Of a stretch of 64,000 nt of DNA, positions 8,601-14,737 are shown one piece after another. Numbering within the stretch: position 1 is the stretch's first letter; each line of letters opens with the position of its first letter. The stretch comes from Bacillus sp. 03113. Its GTDB lineage: Bacteria; Bacillota; Bacilli; Bacillales; Cytobacillaceae. Both the position numbers and the translations under genes were made by a program. Location of the stretch: positions 1-64,000 of the forward strand of contig NZ_VATK01000005.1 in the NCBI RefSeq assembly GCF_006546985.1, in the 5' to 3' direction. The notes below the pieces were generated by a model. The model was not told where the DNA came from. It did no database searches and was given only the letters and a program-made list of their open reading frames with translations.

Positions 8601-9374
8601 GGTCTTATGACATTTCTAGTTGCTTCATATGGATTAAATAAGGTTATGGAACATATAAGAGGAAGTGGAGTTTCTTTTGATCCAGTAGGAGCATCGCAAG
8701 AAGGGTATCAAAAGACAGATGGAAGCATAGGTCAAAAATCGTTAGGAGCTTTAGCATCTTTAAATGGCGAAATAGTCGGTAATATACCAGGAGGAAATTT
8801 GCTGACTAATATGGTTAATACTGATAAAAAAGTTCCAATGACTGATTTAAAATACAAAGATCTATTCGGATCACGTAATCCTAACCGTTTTGGTACTGGA
8901 TTAACTTTAACAAAACCACTACAAGATCCTTTATACGCTGTTATGCCTTTTGGTGCTGCTCAAGTAAGGAAAACATTGAAAGGATTTGAAACACTCAAAA
9001 ATAAAGGTGTTTATAAAGGTGACGGTGAAACCATACCATTTTCGGGACCAGGTAAAGAATTAATGTATCCTGTAAATACTGGTGGAATTAATTCTTTAAA
9101 GTTACCATTATTAGGACCTTCTTCAACCGGTGAGGCAAGAGACTATTATAAAAACGAAAGAAGACCATTAAGCGAAAAACAAACGACTGAATATAAAAAT
9201 GCAGAATTAACAGGTAACGGAAAATTATATTACGATCAGTTGATGTCGGAAAGAAAAAGAAAGACATTTGAAAGAAAAATGAAAGAATTAAGCAAAGATA
9301 GAAGTTTATCAGACCGAGAAAGAAATATAAAAATGCTCCATTTAATTTCGGAAATGCAAAAAGCTCAAAATTAA
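5661..9374 (+). CDS. Giant phage internal/ejection or polyvalent-type protein
   Basis: The product is 1237 aa, basic and mostly soluble. Residues 1-150 are charged and helical. A DxNxDGxxD loop (DTNGDGKRD, about 158-166) looks like an EF-hand or dockerin-type calcium site, followed by LKALEIIDRPGDAVR. Residues 260-300 are Gly/Ala rich. The region around 800-850 (VKSNMIVGNLSSALGQVGSVP) and around 950-1000 (SKTVQLVAPFTLEVGNQWKVLKEM) resemble conserved blocks I associate with large polyvalent phage proteins. The C-terminus is lysine/arginine rich. It starts at ATG 5661 after TAGGTGAA. Co-injection with phage DNA is plausible; no catalytic site was identified. Confidence 0.45.
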   Translation: MAYNFDENKYKRIFDSMYGNGSYNAGLSRASESGRLKFQTELARQDFLKRLRERQKQAEEEATYGMSKESWERENKAQGKIADKQQKAEAQGRGGHLPTPKNQKKEDKAIAAGRKKGIDYTQMTPYNRAQMEEESANQNKKKSGNALGKLSDFLKSKDTNGDGKRDGLLKALEIIDRPGDAVRTGIKEKAQGNSFLKGAKDGFLGKKNTSGTELNKALGFNPDKDKKDQIAARVLGKKVIDKLPLGEFISPFVSNKTKSKIGKTTAGASSEVALDPLNLIGAGAVGKGAEALGKLSKLKGLKNIPKASEPVREQLRLPAPQLRLNEPVSNRIRNAGLNFGYNTKNTPKARPNLSPVERSIDPLNRGQQYWQNRYEDFTKHVNSNYDKNRLTQESLDDLWSQFAKYDEPVKLDQVVDLAYPKGFNSQPKQIDVTLPKKAAPELKPLQFKRSITPNGFETIRAGNKGNGSRGFESITPMNDNGGPLKRVSENIEQSQTPTKNDGNIKSLQNVKDLNSFQVGTTDLYRLADRLPQEQRNRIVTSLDKAKQSNINHQKQLTDDLYNNVVKNLGIKKGSKESALVQDFGEKTLVKRYLRKRGIDPNKLSPDEINRINLQQLKKVHPDKWQRIVSADKYFREQYDKLIDQVNSVRSSLYPNNPEKIVPKRSDYYHHFNELTGFEGIKNLFDTPANIDPHLEGISPFTRPKAKFQGFMQKRGNGKYVSDAVGGYLKYLQAATHSINVDPVIPVLRNTAKELADATEETRNANKIIEALQDHANDLAGKTNPYDRLIQKVIGRKGVRVTSGINSWVKSNMIVGNLSSALGQVGSVPLGIGKAKQHAITGLADTLIQASGQALGKGNKSVPINQSNFLKERFSNQLYRRFDQKLIEQPKKLAVWLLETADKSGTSFIWNSMYRKGLAKGALNPIKYADDETRKIVAGRGIGEVPLAQKSKTVQLVAPFTLEVGNQWKVLKEMVGEKDATGLMTFLVASYGLNKVMEHIRGSGVSFDPVGASQEGYQKTDGSIGQKSLGALASLNGEIVGNIPGGNLLTNMVNTDKKVPMTDLKYKDLFGSRNPNRFGTGLTLTKPLQDPLYAVMPFGAAQVRKTLKGFETLKNKGVYKGDGETIPFSGPGKELMYPVNTGGINSLKLPLLGPSSTGEARDYYKNERRPLSEKQTTEYKNAELTGNGKLYYDQLMSERKRKTFERKMKELSKDRSLSDRERNIKMLHLISEMQKAQN

Positions 9375-9440
9375 TATGATTTTACAATGTAAAAGAGTAT
9401 AATTTTAGTCATAAACCCATTATTTGAAAGGGGGCATAGG

Positions 9441-9728
9441 ATGGAAATATTTATTTGGTTATTTATATCTGTTTTATGTCTAGTTGTATTAAGAAGTGTA
9501 TTTTATGGAGTTATCAGTTTTATTTCAATTTGGGAAGAGAAAGGTTTTAAAATTGCTTTGTTTGTGGGGATATTTGTTCTTTTACTTCTTTCGCCCGGGA
9601 TAGTTAAAGATTATGCTCCACAATATTATGGGTATTCAATATGGGCTGTTATTTTATATGCGCTTGGATTTCTTTTTTATAGGCATTTTATTAAAGGAAC
9701 AAGCAACGAAAATGAAGGGGACTCTTAG
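9441..9728 (+). CDS. Small phage membrane protein, unknown function
   Basis: The product is 95 aa with three hydrophobic stretches: FIWLFISVLCLVVLRSVFYG near the N-terminus, IALFVGIFVLLLLSPGIV in the middle, and YSIWAVILYALGFLFY before a charged tail (KGTSNENEGDS). ATG 9441 follows AAGGGGG. It lies between the virion genes and the holins and has its own terminator just after the stop. It may belong to the lysis group, for example as an extra holin or a superinfection-exclusion protein, but I recognise no family. Confidence 0.5.
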   Translation: MEIFIWLFISVLCLVVLRSVFYGVISFISIWEEKGFKIALFVGIFVLLLLSPGIVKDYAPQYYGYSIWAVILYALGFLFYRHFIKGTSNENEGDS

Positions 9729-9740
9729 AGTCCTTTTTTT
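9717..9740 (+). terminator. Terminator overlapping the end of the small membrane protein gene
   Basis: GGACTC (9719-9724) with loop TTA and GAGTCC, followed by a run of T. It falls at the stop codon of the preceding gene and before the holin genes. Confidence 0.7.
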
Positions 9741-9754
9741 ATTGGAGGTAGATC

Positions 9755-9979
9755 ATGACATTATGGGATATGTTTCAAAAGGTGGCAAGCCAATATGGTT
9801 TGCCTTTTGCTTTATTCATAGCATTACTTGTTTGGGTGCTTTATACAAACAATCAGCGTGAGAATAGGTATATTGCTCGTGAGGATAAGTATGTCTCTGT
9901 CATCCAGACGTTATCAGAAGATGTAAAAGAACGATTAACAAAAATAGAAACAAGAATATTTGATGGAGGGGATAAATAA
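9755..9979 (+). CDS. BhlA/UviB-type holin-like peptide
   Basis: The product is 74 aa. One hydrophobic segment (YGLPFALFIALLVWVLY, about 14-30) is followed by a charged helical tail (NNQRENRYIAREDKYVSVIQTLSEDVKERLTKIE). This matches the layout of the BhlA/UviB family of small phage holins or bacteriocin-associated peptides. ATG 9755 follows TGGAGGTAGATC. Its stop overlaps the start of the next holin by one base, so the two are translationally coupled and lie directly upstream of the amidase. Role: membrane permeabilisation for endolysin release. Confidence 0.65.
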   Translation: MTLWDMFQKVASQYGLPFALFIALLVWVLYTNNQRENRYIAREDKYVSVIQTLSEDVKERLTKIETRIFDGGDK

Positions 9980-10206
9980 TGTTTGAAATAACTATTATCA
10001 TTGCGGTGGTACTCGCATTAACTGAGTTTGTTAAGAAAATGGAGTTTATTCCTACAAAATATCTACCTGCTGTATCCCTAGTATTAGGGTTGTTGGCAGG
10101 TGTTTTTTATGTCGGTGGATCCATACAGGAAAAGGTTATGTATGGTCTTATGATCGGACTATCAGCCAGCGGACTTTTTGACCAATCAAAAATCATTAAA
10201 AAATAA
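9979..10206 (+). CDS. Phage holin, two membrane segments
   Basis: The product is 75 aa with two hydrophobic helices: ITIIIAVVLALTEFVK and YLPAVSLVLGLLAGVFYVGG, plus a third amphipathic segment near the end. The pattern of acidic/lysine turn (TEFVKKMEFIPTKYLPAVSLVLG) resembles the Phage_holin_5_2-type family. ATG 9979 overlaps the previous stop (TAATG) and is preceded by GGAGGGG. Followed by a terminator and then the amidase gene. Together with the previous gene it forms the lysis module. Confidence 0.65.
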   Translation: MFEITIIIAVVLALTEFVKKMEFIPTKYLPAVSLVLGLLAGVFYVGGSIQEKVMYGLMIGLSASGLFDQSKIIKK

Positions 10207-10231
10207 GCTGCCCTCACGGGTGGCTTTTTAT
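10206..10231 (+). terminator. Terminator between holin and endolysin genes
   Basis: AGCTGCCC (10206-10213), loop TCAC, GGGTGGCT (10218-10225) forms eight pairs with two G-T wobbles, then a T-run. It may attenuate rather than block transcription into the amidase. Confidence 0.65.
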
Positions 10232-10252
10232 TTTATATAAGGAGACGATAAA

Positions 10253-11041
10253 ATGGCTATATGGAAAGAGGAATTTGTCATCAAAAATAGTTACTCAAGA
10301 CCTGGACTAAAATTATTAGGAGTAAAAGGAATCGTTATCCATTGGACTGCTACACCTGGAGCGAGCGATGAAAGAGAACAAGACTTTTTTGACGGAGCTG
10401 ACGGTGGTGGAGGTAGGTATGCTTCAGCTCATATATTCATCGATAGTGACAGTGCTACACTAATGATTCCGTTGACCGAAGTTGCTTATCATGCTAATGA
10501 AAAACCTTGTAGAATTCCTAAACTCGCTGCAACTGCATCTTATTATAAAAAAGGTGGGGCAAACTTAACTTCAATCGGTGTAGAAATGTGCGTTGAAAAG
10601 GATGGCACCATTCATCCAAATACCATTTCTAGATCGATCCAAGTAGTTGCTGAACTATGCAGAATGTTTAATCTTACTTCAAGTGACATCTATCGTCATC
10701 ATGACATCACAGGTAAAAACTGCCCAGCACCATTTGTAAGAAATCCTGCATTGTTTGATGATTTCAAGAATAGAGTCGGTTCATTATTAACTTCAGGAGT
10801 CCCTTACAAAGTCATTGTGCCAAATACAGCTTTTTGGCAAGCTGTTGCTCTCGTCCGAGAATATGAAGGTAGAGGATTTAAATGTGAAGGAGTTAATCTG
10901 AAACAATATAAACCTAACGAACAACCTCAGAAAGATGATCCGTATATGTTTGTGGTCGATACAACACTCGATCATGCTAAACAACTCGTAATCGAGCTTC
11001 AAACAAAAGGTTACGGACGTGCGTATGGAGAAGCAAAATAA
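10253..11041 (+). CDS. N-acetylmuramoyl-L-alanine amidase, phage endolysin
   Basis: The product is 262 aa. Residues about 20-180 form an Amidase_2/PGRP-type zinc amidase. It shows IVIHWTA (first zinc His), SAHIFID, the YHAN element, IGVEMC and HHDITGKNCPAPF with the second zinc His and the conserved Cys-Pro. It cleaves the amide bond between N-acetylmuramic acid and the stem peptide. The last 75 residues (VPYKVIVPNTAFWQAVALVREYEGRGFKCEGVN) look like a separate small alpha/beta cell-wall-binding domain, possibly SPOR-like. ATG 10253 follows AAGGAGACGA. No signal peptide, as expected for holin-dependent release. Confidence 0.85.
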   Translation: MAIWKEEFVIKNSYSRPGLKLLGVKGIVIHWTATPGASDEREQDFFDGADGGGGRYASAHIFIDSDSATLMIPLTEVAYHANEKPCRIPKLAATASYYKKGGANLTSIGVEMCVEKDGTIHPNTISRSIQVVAELCRMFNLTSSDIYRHHDITGKNCPAPFVRNPALFDDFKNRVGSLLTSGVPYKVIVPNTAFWQAVALVREYEGRGFKCEGVNLKQYKPNEQPQKDDPYMFVVDTTLDHAKQLVIELQTKGYGRAYGEAK

Positions 11042-11083
11042 AGCATATACTAAAATCACTGCCGTGTTAGTCAACCAAGACAG

Positions 11084-11117
11084 AAGCCCTTCTCGATTGA
11101 GAGGGGCTTATTTTTTT
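11084..11117 (+). terminator. Strong terminator after the endolysin gene
   Basis: An 11-bp stem (11084-11094 with 11099-11109, one wobble), loop GATT, then a run of seven T. It ends the late phage operon and separates it from the recombinase unit. Confidence 0.85.
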
Positions 11118-11120
11118 GTG

Positions 11121-11151
11121 TTAATATGGACAATCCCTATTTTCATACATT
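11121..11151 (+). promoter_or_regulatory. Candidate sigma-E promoter for the recombinase unit
   Basis: CATACATT at 11144-11151 is an exact match to the sigma-E -10 consensus CATACANT. TTAATATGG at 11121-11129 supplies an ATAT core resembling the -35, with about 14 bases between. A sigma-E promoter would restrict the recombinase to the mother cell, as is known for spoIVCA in B. subtilis. The predicted start site falls close to the ribosome binding site of the small upstream frame. Confidence 0.6.
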
Positions 11152-11169
11152 GTAATGAGGTGATACATT

Positions 11170-11340
11170 ATGAAAGTTAAAATTATTAAAGGTCCTCATA
11201 CTGACGAAAATATTCAAAGATGCTATCATTATATTCTGAAGATGTATAGAAAGGAGATGCAGATGAAACGTGATAGCAATATATTGCCGCGTGAGCACGG
11301 AGGAACAAACAAAAGGTTACAGCGTAGAAGGACAGATTGA
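11170..11340 (+). CDS. Small ORF preceding and overlapping the recombinase
   Basis: ATG 11170, preceded by AATGAGGTGA, opens a 56-residue frame ending TGA 11338-11340. The first 35 residues (MKVKIIKGPHTDENIQR..., then YHYILKMYRKE) look like the short proteins often encoded ahead of large serine recombinases in Firmicutes. The remainder overlaps the recombinase frame and is arginine rich. A recombination directionality factor or translational coupler are possible roles, but I cannot show either. The candidate sigma-E promoter lies immediately upstream. Confidence 0.4.
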   Translation: MKVKIIKGPHTDENIQRCYHYILKMYRKEMQMKRDSNILPREHGGTNKRLQRRRTD

Positions 11341-12766
11341 AGATTGCATTAAGTTAGCTGGAACAAAAGAAGTATTGCAGTATGTTGATGATGGTTATAC
11401 CGGAGAGATAATTAATCGCCCTGCATTAATGAAACTTCAAGAAGATATCGAAAACGGGTTAATTACAAGGGTAATATGTTATGATCCTGACCGCCTTTCA
11501 AGAAAACTACTTGTCCAGTTACTAATTAAAGAAAATTTTGAAAAGCATAAAGTTGAGCTTCAGTTTGTCCGTACAGAATACAGAGATGATGCAGAAGGAC
11601 AAATGCAGTTTCAAATAAGAGGGGCTTTTTCGGAATATGATAAGGCTAAGATTAAGCACAATACGATGACTGGAAAATACAGAAAAGCTAAAAAAGGTCT
11701 AGTTGTAAAGGATTCAAATCTATATGGCTATGATTTTGATAAAGAAAAAAACACTTATTCTATCAATGAAAAAGAAGCGAAGTTTGTTCGTATGATTTTT
11801 GATTATTATACAGATGCAGATAGCCCATATGAAGGTATAAATGGCATCGCTCTACATTTAACCGAAATAGGAGCACCAACAAAAATGGGCGGTAAAGTGT
11901 GGCATCGTCAAGTTGTTAGGCAGATCCTAATAAACGAGTCTTATACAGGAACTTACATTCAAAACCGTTATGACACAGTAGGAGATTATGTAAAAAAGCA
12001 AGCAGGGGAAAAAGTAGAAGTGAAAATGCGTCCAGAAGAAGAGTGGATTGTCACAAAAATACCTTCTATTATATCTCAAGAACAATTTGAGTATGCTCAA
12101 TCTTTAATAGAACAAGGAAGAAGAAGGTATACTAATTACGGTCAGCACGATTACCTTCTTTCTGGTTTAGTCCGATGTGGGCGTTGTGGCGAAACAATGA
12201 CAGGAAGAAAAAGAAAATCACACGGAAAAGATTTTTATGTTTACGAGTGCCGTAAAAATTATGCTGGTGCTAAAAATAAAGGTTGCGGAAAACTAATGAG
12301 TGAGAATAAACTTAATAATATTGTATGGAGTCAAATTCTTGAACTATTTAACAATCCGGAAAAAATTAATGAATATAGTGAAATGAATGATAAAAACTAT
12401 ACAATAGAAGAAATAAGTCACATTGAACAAGAAATAGAGAAAACAAAAAAAGGCCGCAAGCGATTATTCAAACTTGTCAGCCTAGCAGAAGATGATGAGA
12501 TTGATCTTGAAGAAATCAAGGAACAAATACGCAACTTGCAATCAAAAGAAAAAGAACTTCAATCTAAGTATAAACAATTAACCGATGAAATAAAAGCAGA
12601 ACTAGAAAAAGAACCAAGCAAAATAGCCTTACAAAAAAGCATTGAATATTACAGTAAATATCGTGATGGAGAAATTACATTTGAAATAAAACAAAATTCT
12701 ATTCGTACAGCCGTTAAAGAGATCGTTATTATTGATAGCGAAACCATAGATATCCATTTATTTTAG
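11270..12766 (+). CDS. spoIVCA: Large serine recombinase, SpoIVCA-like, excising the sigK prophage
   Basis: The product is 498 aa. The N-terminal catalytic domain has MIAIYCRVSTEEQ with the nucleophilic Ser at residue 9, and ICYDPDRLSRK. A recombinase domain follows (YGYDFDKEKNTYSINEKEAKFVRMIFDYYT; GKVWHRQVVRQILINESYTGTY). A zinc ribbon shows LVRCGRCGETMTG, then YECRKN and GCGK, and the C-terminus has a coiled coil (about 385-455). By recall the sequence closely resembles B. subtilis SpoIVCA over its length. GTG 11270 is chosen because homology begins there and AAGGAG lies 13 bases before; in-frame ATG is absent nearby. It abuts truncated sigK convergently, exactly the skin arrangement. Confidence 0.9.
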   Translation: MIAIYCRVSTEEQTKGYSVEGQIEDCIKLAGTKEVLQYVDDGYTGEIINRPALMKLQEDIENGLITRVICYDPDRLSRKLLVQLLIKENFEKHKVELQFVRTEYRDDAEGQMQFQIRGAFSEYDKAKIKHNTMTGKYRKAKKGLVVKDSNLYGYDFDKEKNTYSINEKEAKFVRMIFDYYTDADSPYEGINGIALHLTEIGAPTKMGGKVWHRQVVRQILINESYTGTYIQNRYDTVGDYVKKQAGEKVEVKMRPEEEWIVTKIPSIISQEQFEYAQSLIEQGRRRYTNYGQHDYLLSGLVRCGRCGETMTGRKRKSHGKDFYVYECRKNYAGAKNKGCGKLMSENKLNNIVWSQILELFNNPEKINEYSEMNDKNYTIEEISHIEQEIEKTKKGRKRLFKLVSLAEDDEIDLEEIKEQIRNLQSKEKELQSKYKQLTDEIKAELEKEPSKIALQKSIEYYSKYRDGEITFEIKQNSIRTAVKEIVIIDSETIDIHLF

Positions 12767-12767
12767 T

Positions 12768-13133
12768 TTAGCAGATACCTATTGTAATAGGTATCTCATT
12801 TTCAATACAACGAGCAGCATACGTAGCTAGTTTTGTTCCTTTCCCTTCAGAATAGCTCTCTATCGCTTTAATAAGTCCGATCGTTCCAATTGATATAAGG
12901 TCCTCTGAATCTTCTCCAGTGTTTTCAAATTTTTTTACAATATGTGCTACAAGTCGTAAATTATGTTCAATTAGCATATTCCTTGCATGGGCATCCCCTT
13001 CTGTCATCAACCGCAAATATTTTTTTTCTTCAGCAGCAGATAGCGGTTGAGGAAAGGCATTGTTTTTAACGTATGATACGAGAAAAATTAGCTCTTTAAA
13101 AAAGTATCCTAATGCTGTAAAAAAAGCAGACAT
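12768..13133 (-). pseudogene. sigK: 5' half of sigK (pro-sigma-K), interrupted by the prophage
   Basis: The frame encodes 121 aa matching the start of mother-cell sigma-K. The pro-sequence [20 protein letters not shown] is followed by [11 protein letters not shown] at the known processing region. Region 2 follows ([53 protein letters not shown]). After ENEI the family sequence stops and seven phage-side residues (PITIGIC) precede TAA. GGAGGTGAGGAG directly before ATG 13133 decides the start against an upstream frame extension. It is not a decayed gene but one awaiting developmental excision; the 3' half should lie at the far prophage end. Confidence 0.9.
12773..12796. other. Perfect palindrome at the sigK/prophage junction, probable attachment-site core
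   Basis: AGATACCTATT (12773-12783), centre GT, AATAGGTATCT (12786-12796) is a perfect 11-bp inverted repeat around a 2-bp centre, the geometry expected for a serine-recombinase crossover site. It lies where SigK homology ends. The adjacent minus-strand AATGA (12797-12801) matches the 5-bp crossover sequence reported for B. subtilis sigK/skin. Which exact bases are exchanged cannot be decided without the other end. Confidence 0.6.
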
Positions 13134-13180
13134 CTCCTCACCTCCATTAGGTGTGTTAACCAGCAAGAGACTAACATTAC

Positions 13181-13207
13181 ACTATATGTGCAAAGAAGAG
13201 TCTTTGT
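13181..13207 (-). promoter_or_regulatory. Candidate sigma-K/sigma-E promoter of sigK
   Basis: On the minus strand CATATAGT (13188 down to 13181) fits the -10 shared by sigma-E and sigma-K, and AC at 13207-13206 lies 17 bases upstream as in the sigma-K -35. B. subtilis sigK is read by both factors. Predicted start is about 40 bases before the sigK ATG. Confidence 0.5.
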
Positions 13208-13239
13208 GCCTGTACTAATCAAATTCTTAAAAAGATAAG

Positions 13240-13569
13240 CTATTTTTTATATTTAAGATATTGGTAATTTAATGTTGGAATTTTTTTTATGATCTTGTTT
13301 TCAGAATTTCGATATATTTCGTACTCTCTATAGGTTTCAACTATATACCCATCCTCCTTGTGGGATCTTACAAGAAGCATTTCAAGAGCTGGTTGTGGTT
13401 TTGATTGTTGATCTGATTTTAATAAATGAACAGGTTTTACAGATGTATTTCCATTCGTATAGTAGACGTAATCTTGATTGAGGATGGAAAAAGGTGAATC
13501 GAAATAAAAGCTAGCAGTTAAAAGAAGAAGCAGACCAATCGATAGGAAAAAGTATTTTTGCTTTTTCAT
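13240..13569 (-). CDS. Secreted or membrane-anchored hypothetical protein
   Basis: The product is 109 aa from ATG 13569, which follows GGAAGGGAGAG. An upstream in-frame extension (MVIRKGEKI) overlaps that ribosome site and is rejected. Residues 5-24 (KYFFLSIGLLLLLTASFYF) are a signal peptide or membrane anchor without a lipobox. The rest is polar with a tyrosine-rich C-terminus (YREYEIYRNSENKIIKKIPTLNYQYLKYKK). It lies upstream of sigK in the same orientation. No family recognised. Confidence 0.5.
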   Translation of the reverse strand: MKKQKYFFLSIGLLLLLTASFYFDSPFSILNQDYVYYTNGNTSVKPVHLLKSDQQSKPQPALEMLLVRSHKEDGYIVETYREYEIYRNSENKIIKKIPTLNYQYLKYKK

Positions 13570-13731
13570 TATTTTCTCTCCCTTCCTAATAACCATTGTA
13601 TGTCCCTAAAATGTTTTCATGAGAATGGGAGAAGGAATGATTAGATTTTCTTTAAAATGGGAGGGTTACCTATACGAATCTATCAGTTAGGCATATTCTA
13701 ATAACAATAAAAGAAGAAAGGAGTTAATGGT

Positions 13732-13878
13732 ATGGTTTATGGACATGCTTGCACCCCACCTTATCCTCCATATTCAGCCCCTTACTATGGAGGCGGCGCA
13801 TGGTTCGCTCTATTTATCATCCTATTGGTCATCTTATTAATTTTTGGAGGCTGGTGGTATTTTGAGAAGGGCTGTTAA
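13732..13878 (+). CDS. YjcZ-type small sporulation membrane protein
   Basis: A 48-residue product. It has a Pro/Tyr-rich N-terminus (MVYGHACTPPYPPYSAPYYGGG) followed by one hydrophobic helix (WFALFIILLVILLIFGGWWYF) and a short tail EKGC. This is the layout of YjcZ-family proteins, abundant small spore-associated peptides in Bacilli. ATG 13732 is preceded by AAGAAAGGAG at 13714-13723. A perfect 16-bp terminator follows. Position next to sigK is consistent with late sporulation expression, though no promoter was fixed. Confidence 0.75.
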   Translation: MVYGHACTPPYPPYSAPYYGGGAWFALFIILLVILLIFGGWWYFEKGC

Positions 13879-13916
13879 AACGAAGAAGAAACTTTATTTC
13901 ATACCAAGAGATAAGA

Positions 13917-13960
13917 AAAAGCACAAGCTCCGGTTCAAATCGGAGCTTGTGCTTTTCTTG
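13917..13960 (+). terminator. Terminator after the YjcZ-type gene
   Basis: A perfect 16-bp stem, AAAAGCACAAGCTCCG (13917-13932) with CGGAGCTTGTGCTTTT (13941-13956), loop of 8. A- and T-runs on both sides make it able to work in both directions. Confidence 0.85.
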
Positions 13961-13962
13961 TC

Positions 13963-14084
13963 TGTCTAGTTTCAGCGCCTAGCCCTTGTGAAAAATAACC
14001 CTTTGCCTTAAAAAGCAAAGAACACACTTTTGAAGTCAAATGAACATTTTTCTTCTGGGCTGATCAAGGCGCTTGCGCTTTTCT
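13963..14084. repeat. Family B interspersed repeat
   Basis: Begins TGTCTAGTTTCAGCGCCTAG and ends GCTGATCAAGGCGCTTGCGC then TTTTC, with an inner module CCTTGTGAAAAATAACCCTTTGCC. The same ends and inner module recur at 26,3xx and 26,7xx. The outer ends (AGCGCC / GGCGCT) can pair. Confidence 0.7.
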
Positions 14085-14086
14085 TA

Positions 14087-14626
14087 CTATACTTTTTTAA
14101 GTTTGAATGGACTGATCATCAAGAGTGAAAGAATAATTATAATGAAGAAAAAGGCTTGATAAGGTAAATATGGGATCGCGAGAAAGCTTAACGTTAATAA
14201 GCAGCCAGCTGCTGTGATTGGTAAACCTGTAAAAAAACAGTTATTTTCTGAAATGTTAAATCTAGCGAGTCTAAAGGCTCCGCACCCTATATAAAAAACA
14301 GTGAAAAAAGAACCTGGAGCACCAAATTCAAATAAAATTCCTTGATATAATAATAGTGCGGGCGCGACACCAAATGATATAATATCACTCATGGAATCTA
14401 ATTGCTTCCCTAGCTCTGATTCAATATGAAATTTTCTAGCTACCAACCCATCAAACCGATCTGCAAGAGCAGCGATAAAAATAAGCAATAAACTTAAATT
14501 CAACTCGCCTTTAAGCGTGAAAATGATCGCAAATCCTCCCAAGGATAAATTCATTAATGTTAACATATTCGCAGTTTGTGATTTTAGTTTCTTAAGCTTC
14601 TGATCTACAACATGTAGGAAAAACAA
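14087..14626 (-). CDS. pssA: CDP-diacylglycerol--serine O-phosphatidyltransferase
   Basis: Makes phosphatidylserine from CDP-diacylglycerol and serine, the first step to phosphatidylethanolamine, in the membrane. The CDP-alcohol phosphotransferase signature is visible: DRFDGLVARKFHIESELGKQLDSMSD (D-G-x2-A-R-x8-G-x3-D-x3-D). It is surrounded by several hydrophobic helices (LSLLLIFIAALA; ITAAGCLLTLSFLAIPYLP; AFFFIIIILSLLMI). The most upstream frame start, GTG 14635, sits on top of the AAAAGGAG sequence. TTG 14626 (then FFLHVVDQKLKKLKSQ) has better spacing and is used here. The gene is divergent from psd, the next enzyme, which supports the assignment. Confidence 0.85.
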   Translation of the reverse strand: MFFLHVVDQKLKKLKSQTANMLTLMNLSLGGFAIIFTLKGELNLSLLLIFIAALADRFDGLVARKFHIESELGKQLDSMSDIISFGVAPALLLYQGILFEFGAPGSFFTVFYIGCGAFRLARFNISENNCFFTGLPITAAGCLLTLSFLAIPYLPYQAFFFIIIILSLLMISPFKLKKV

Positions 14627-14737
14627 GCTCCTCACTCCTTTTGGAAAGGGAAAACCATTTATTTAATAATATTTTATTGTAAAGTTTTTATGCTATTTCG
14701 TAAAGGGTATACATGAAAATTTTGGAGGTAATTTTAT

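Noticed and set aside
9613-9861. 82-aa plus-strand frame spanning the small membrane gene and the BhlA-like holin
   Set aside because: It runs through a terminator and two well-supported genes in another frame.
12773-12796. Palindrome as an ordinary terminator for the recombinase
   Set aside because: There is no T-run on either strand, and the location at the end of SigK homology favours an attachment site; a secondary role cannot be excluded.
13134-13166. Eleven-codon upstream extension of sigK
   Set aside because: It covers the GGAGGTGAGGAG ribosome site, and SigK proteins start at the position used.
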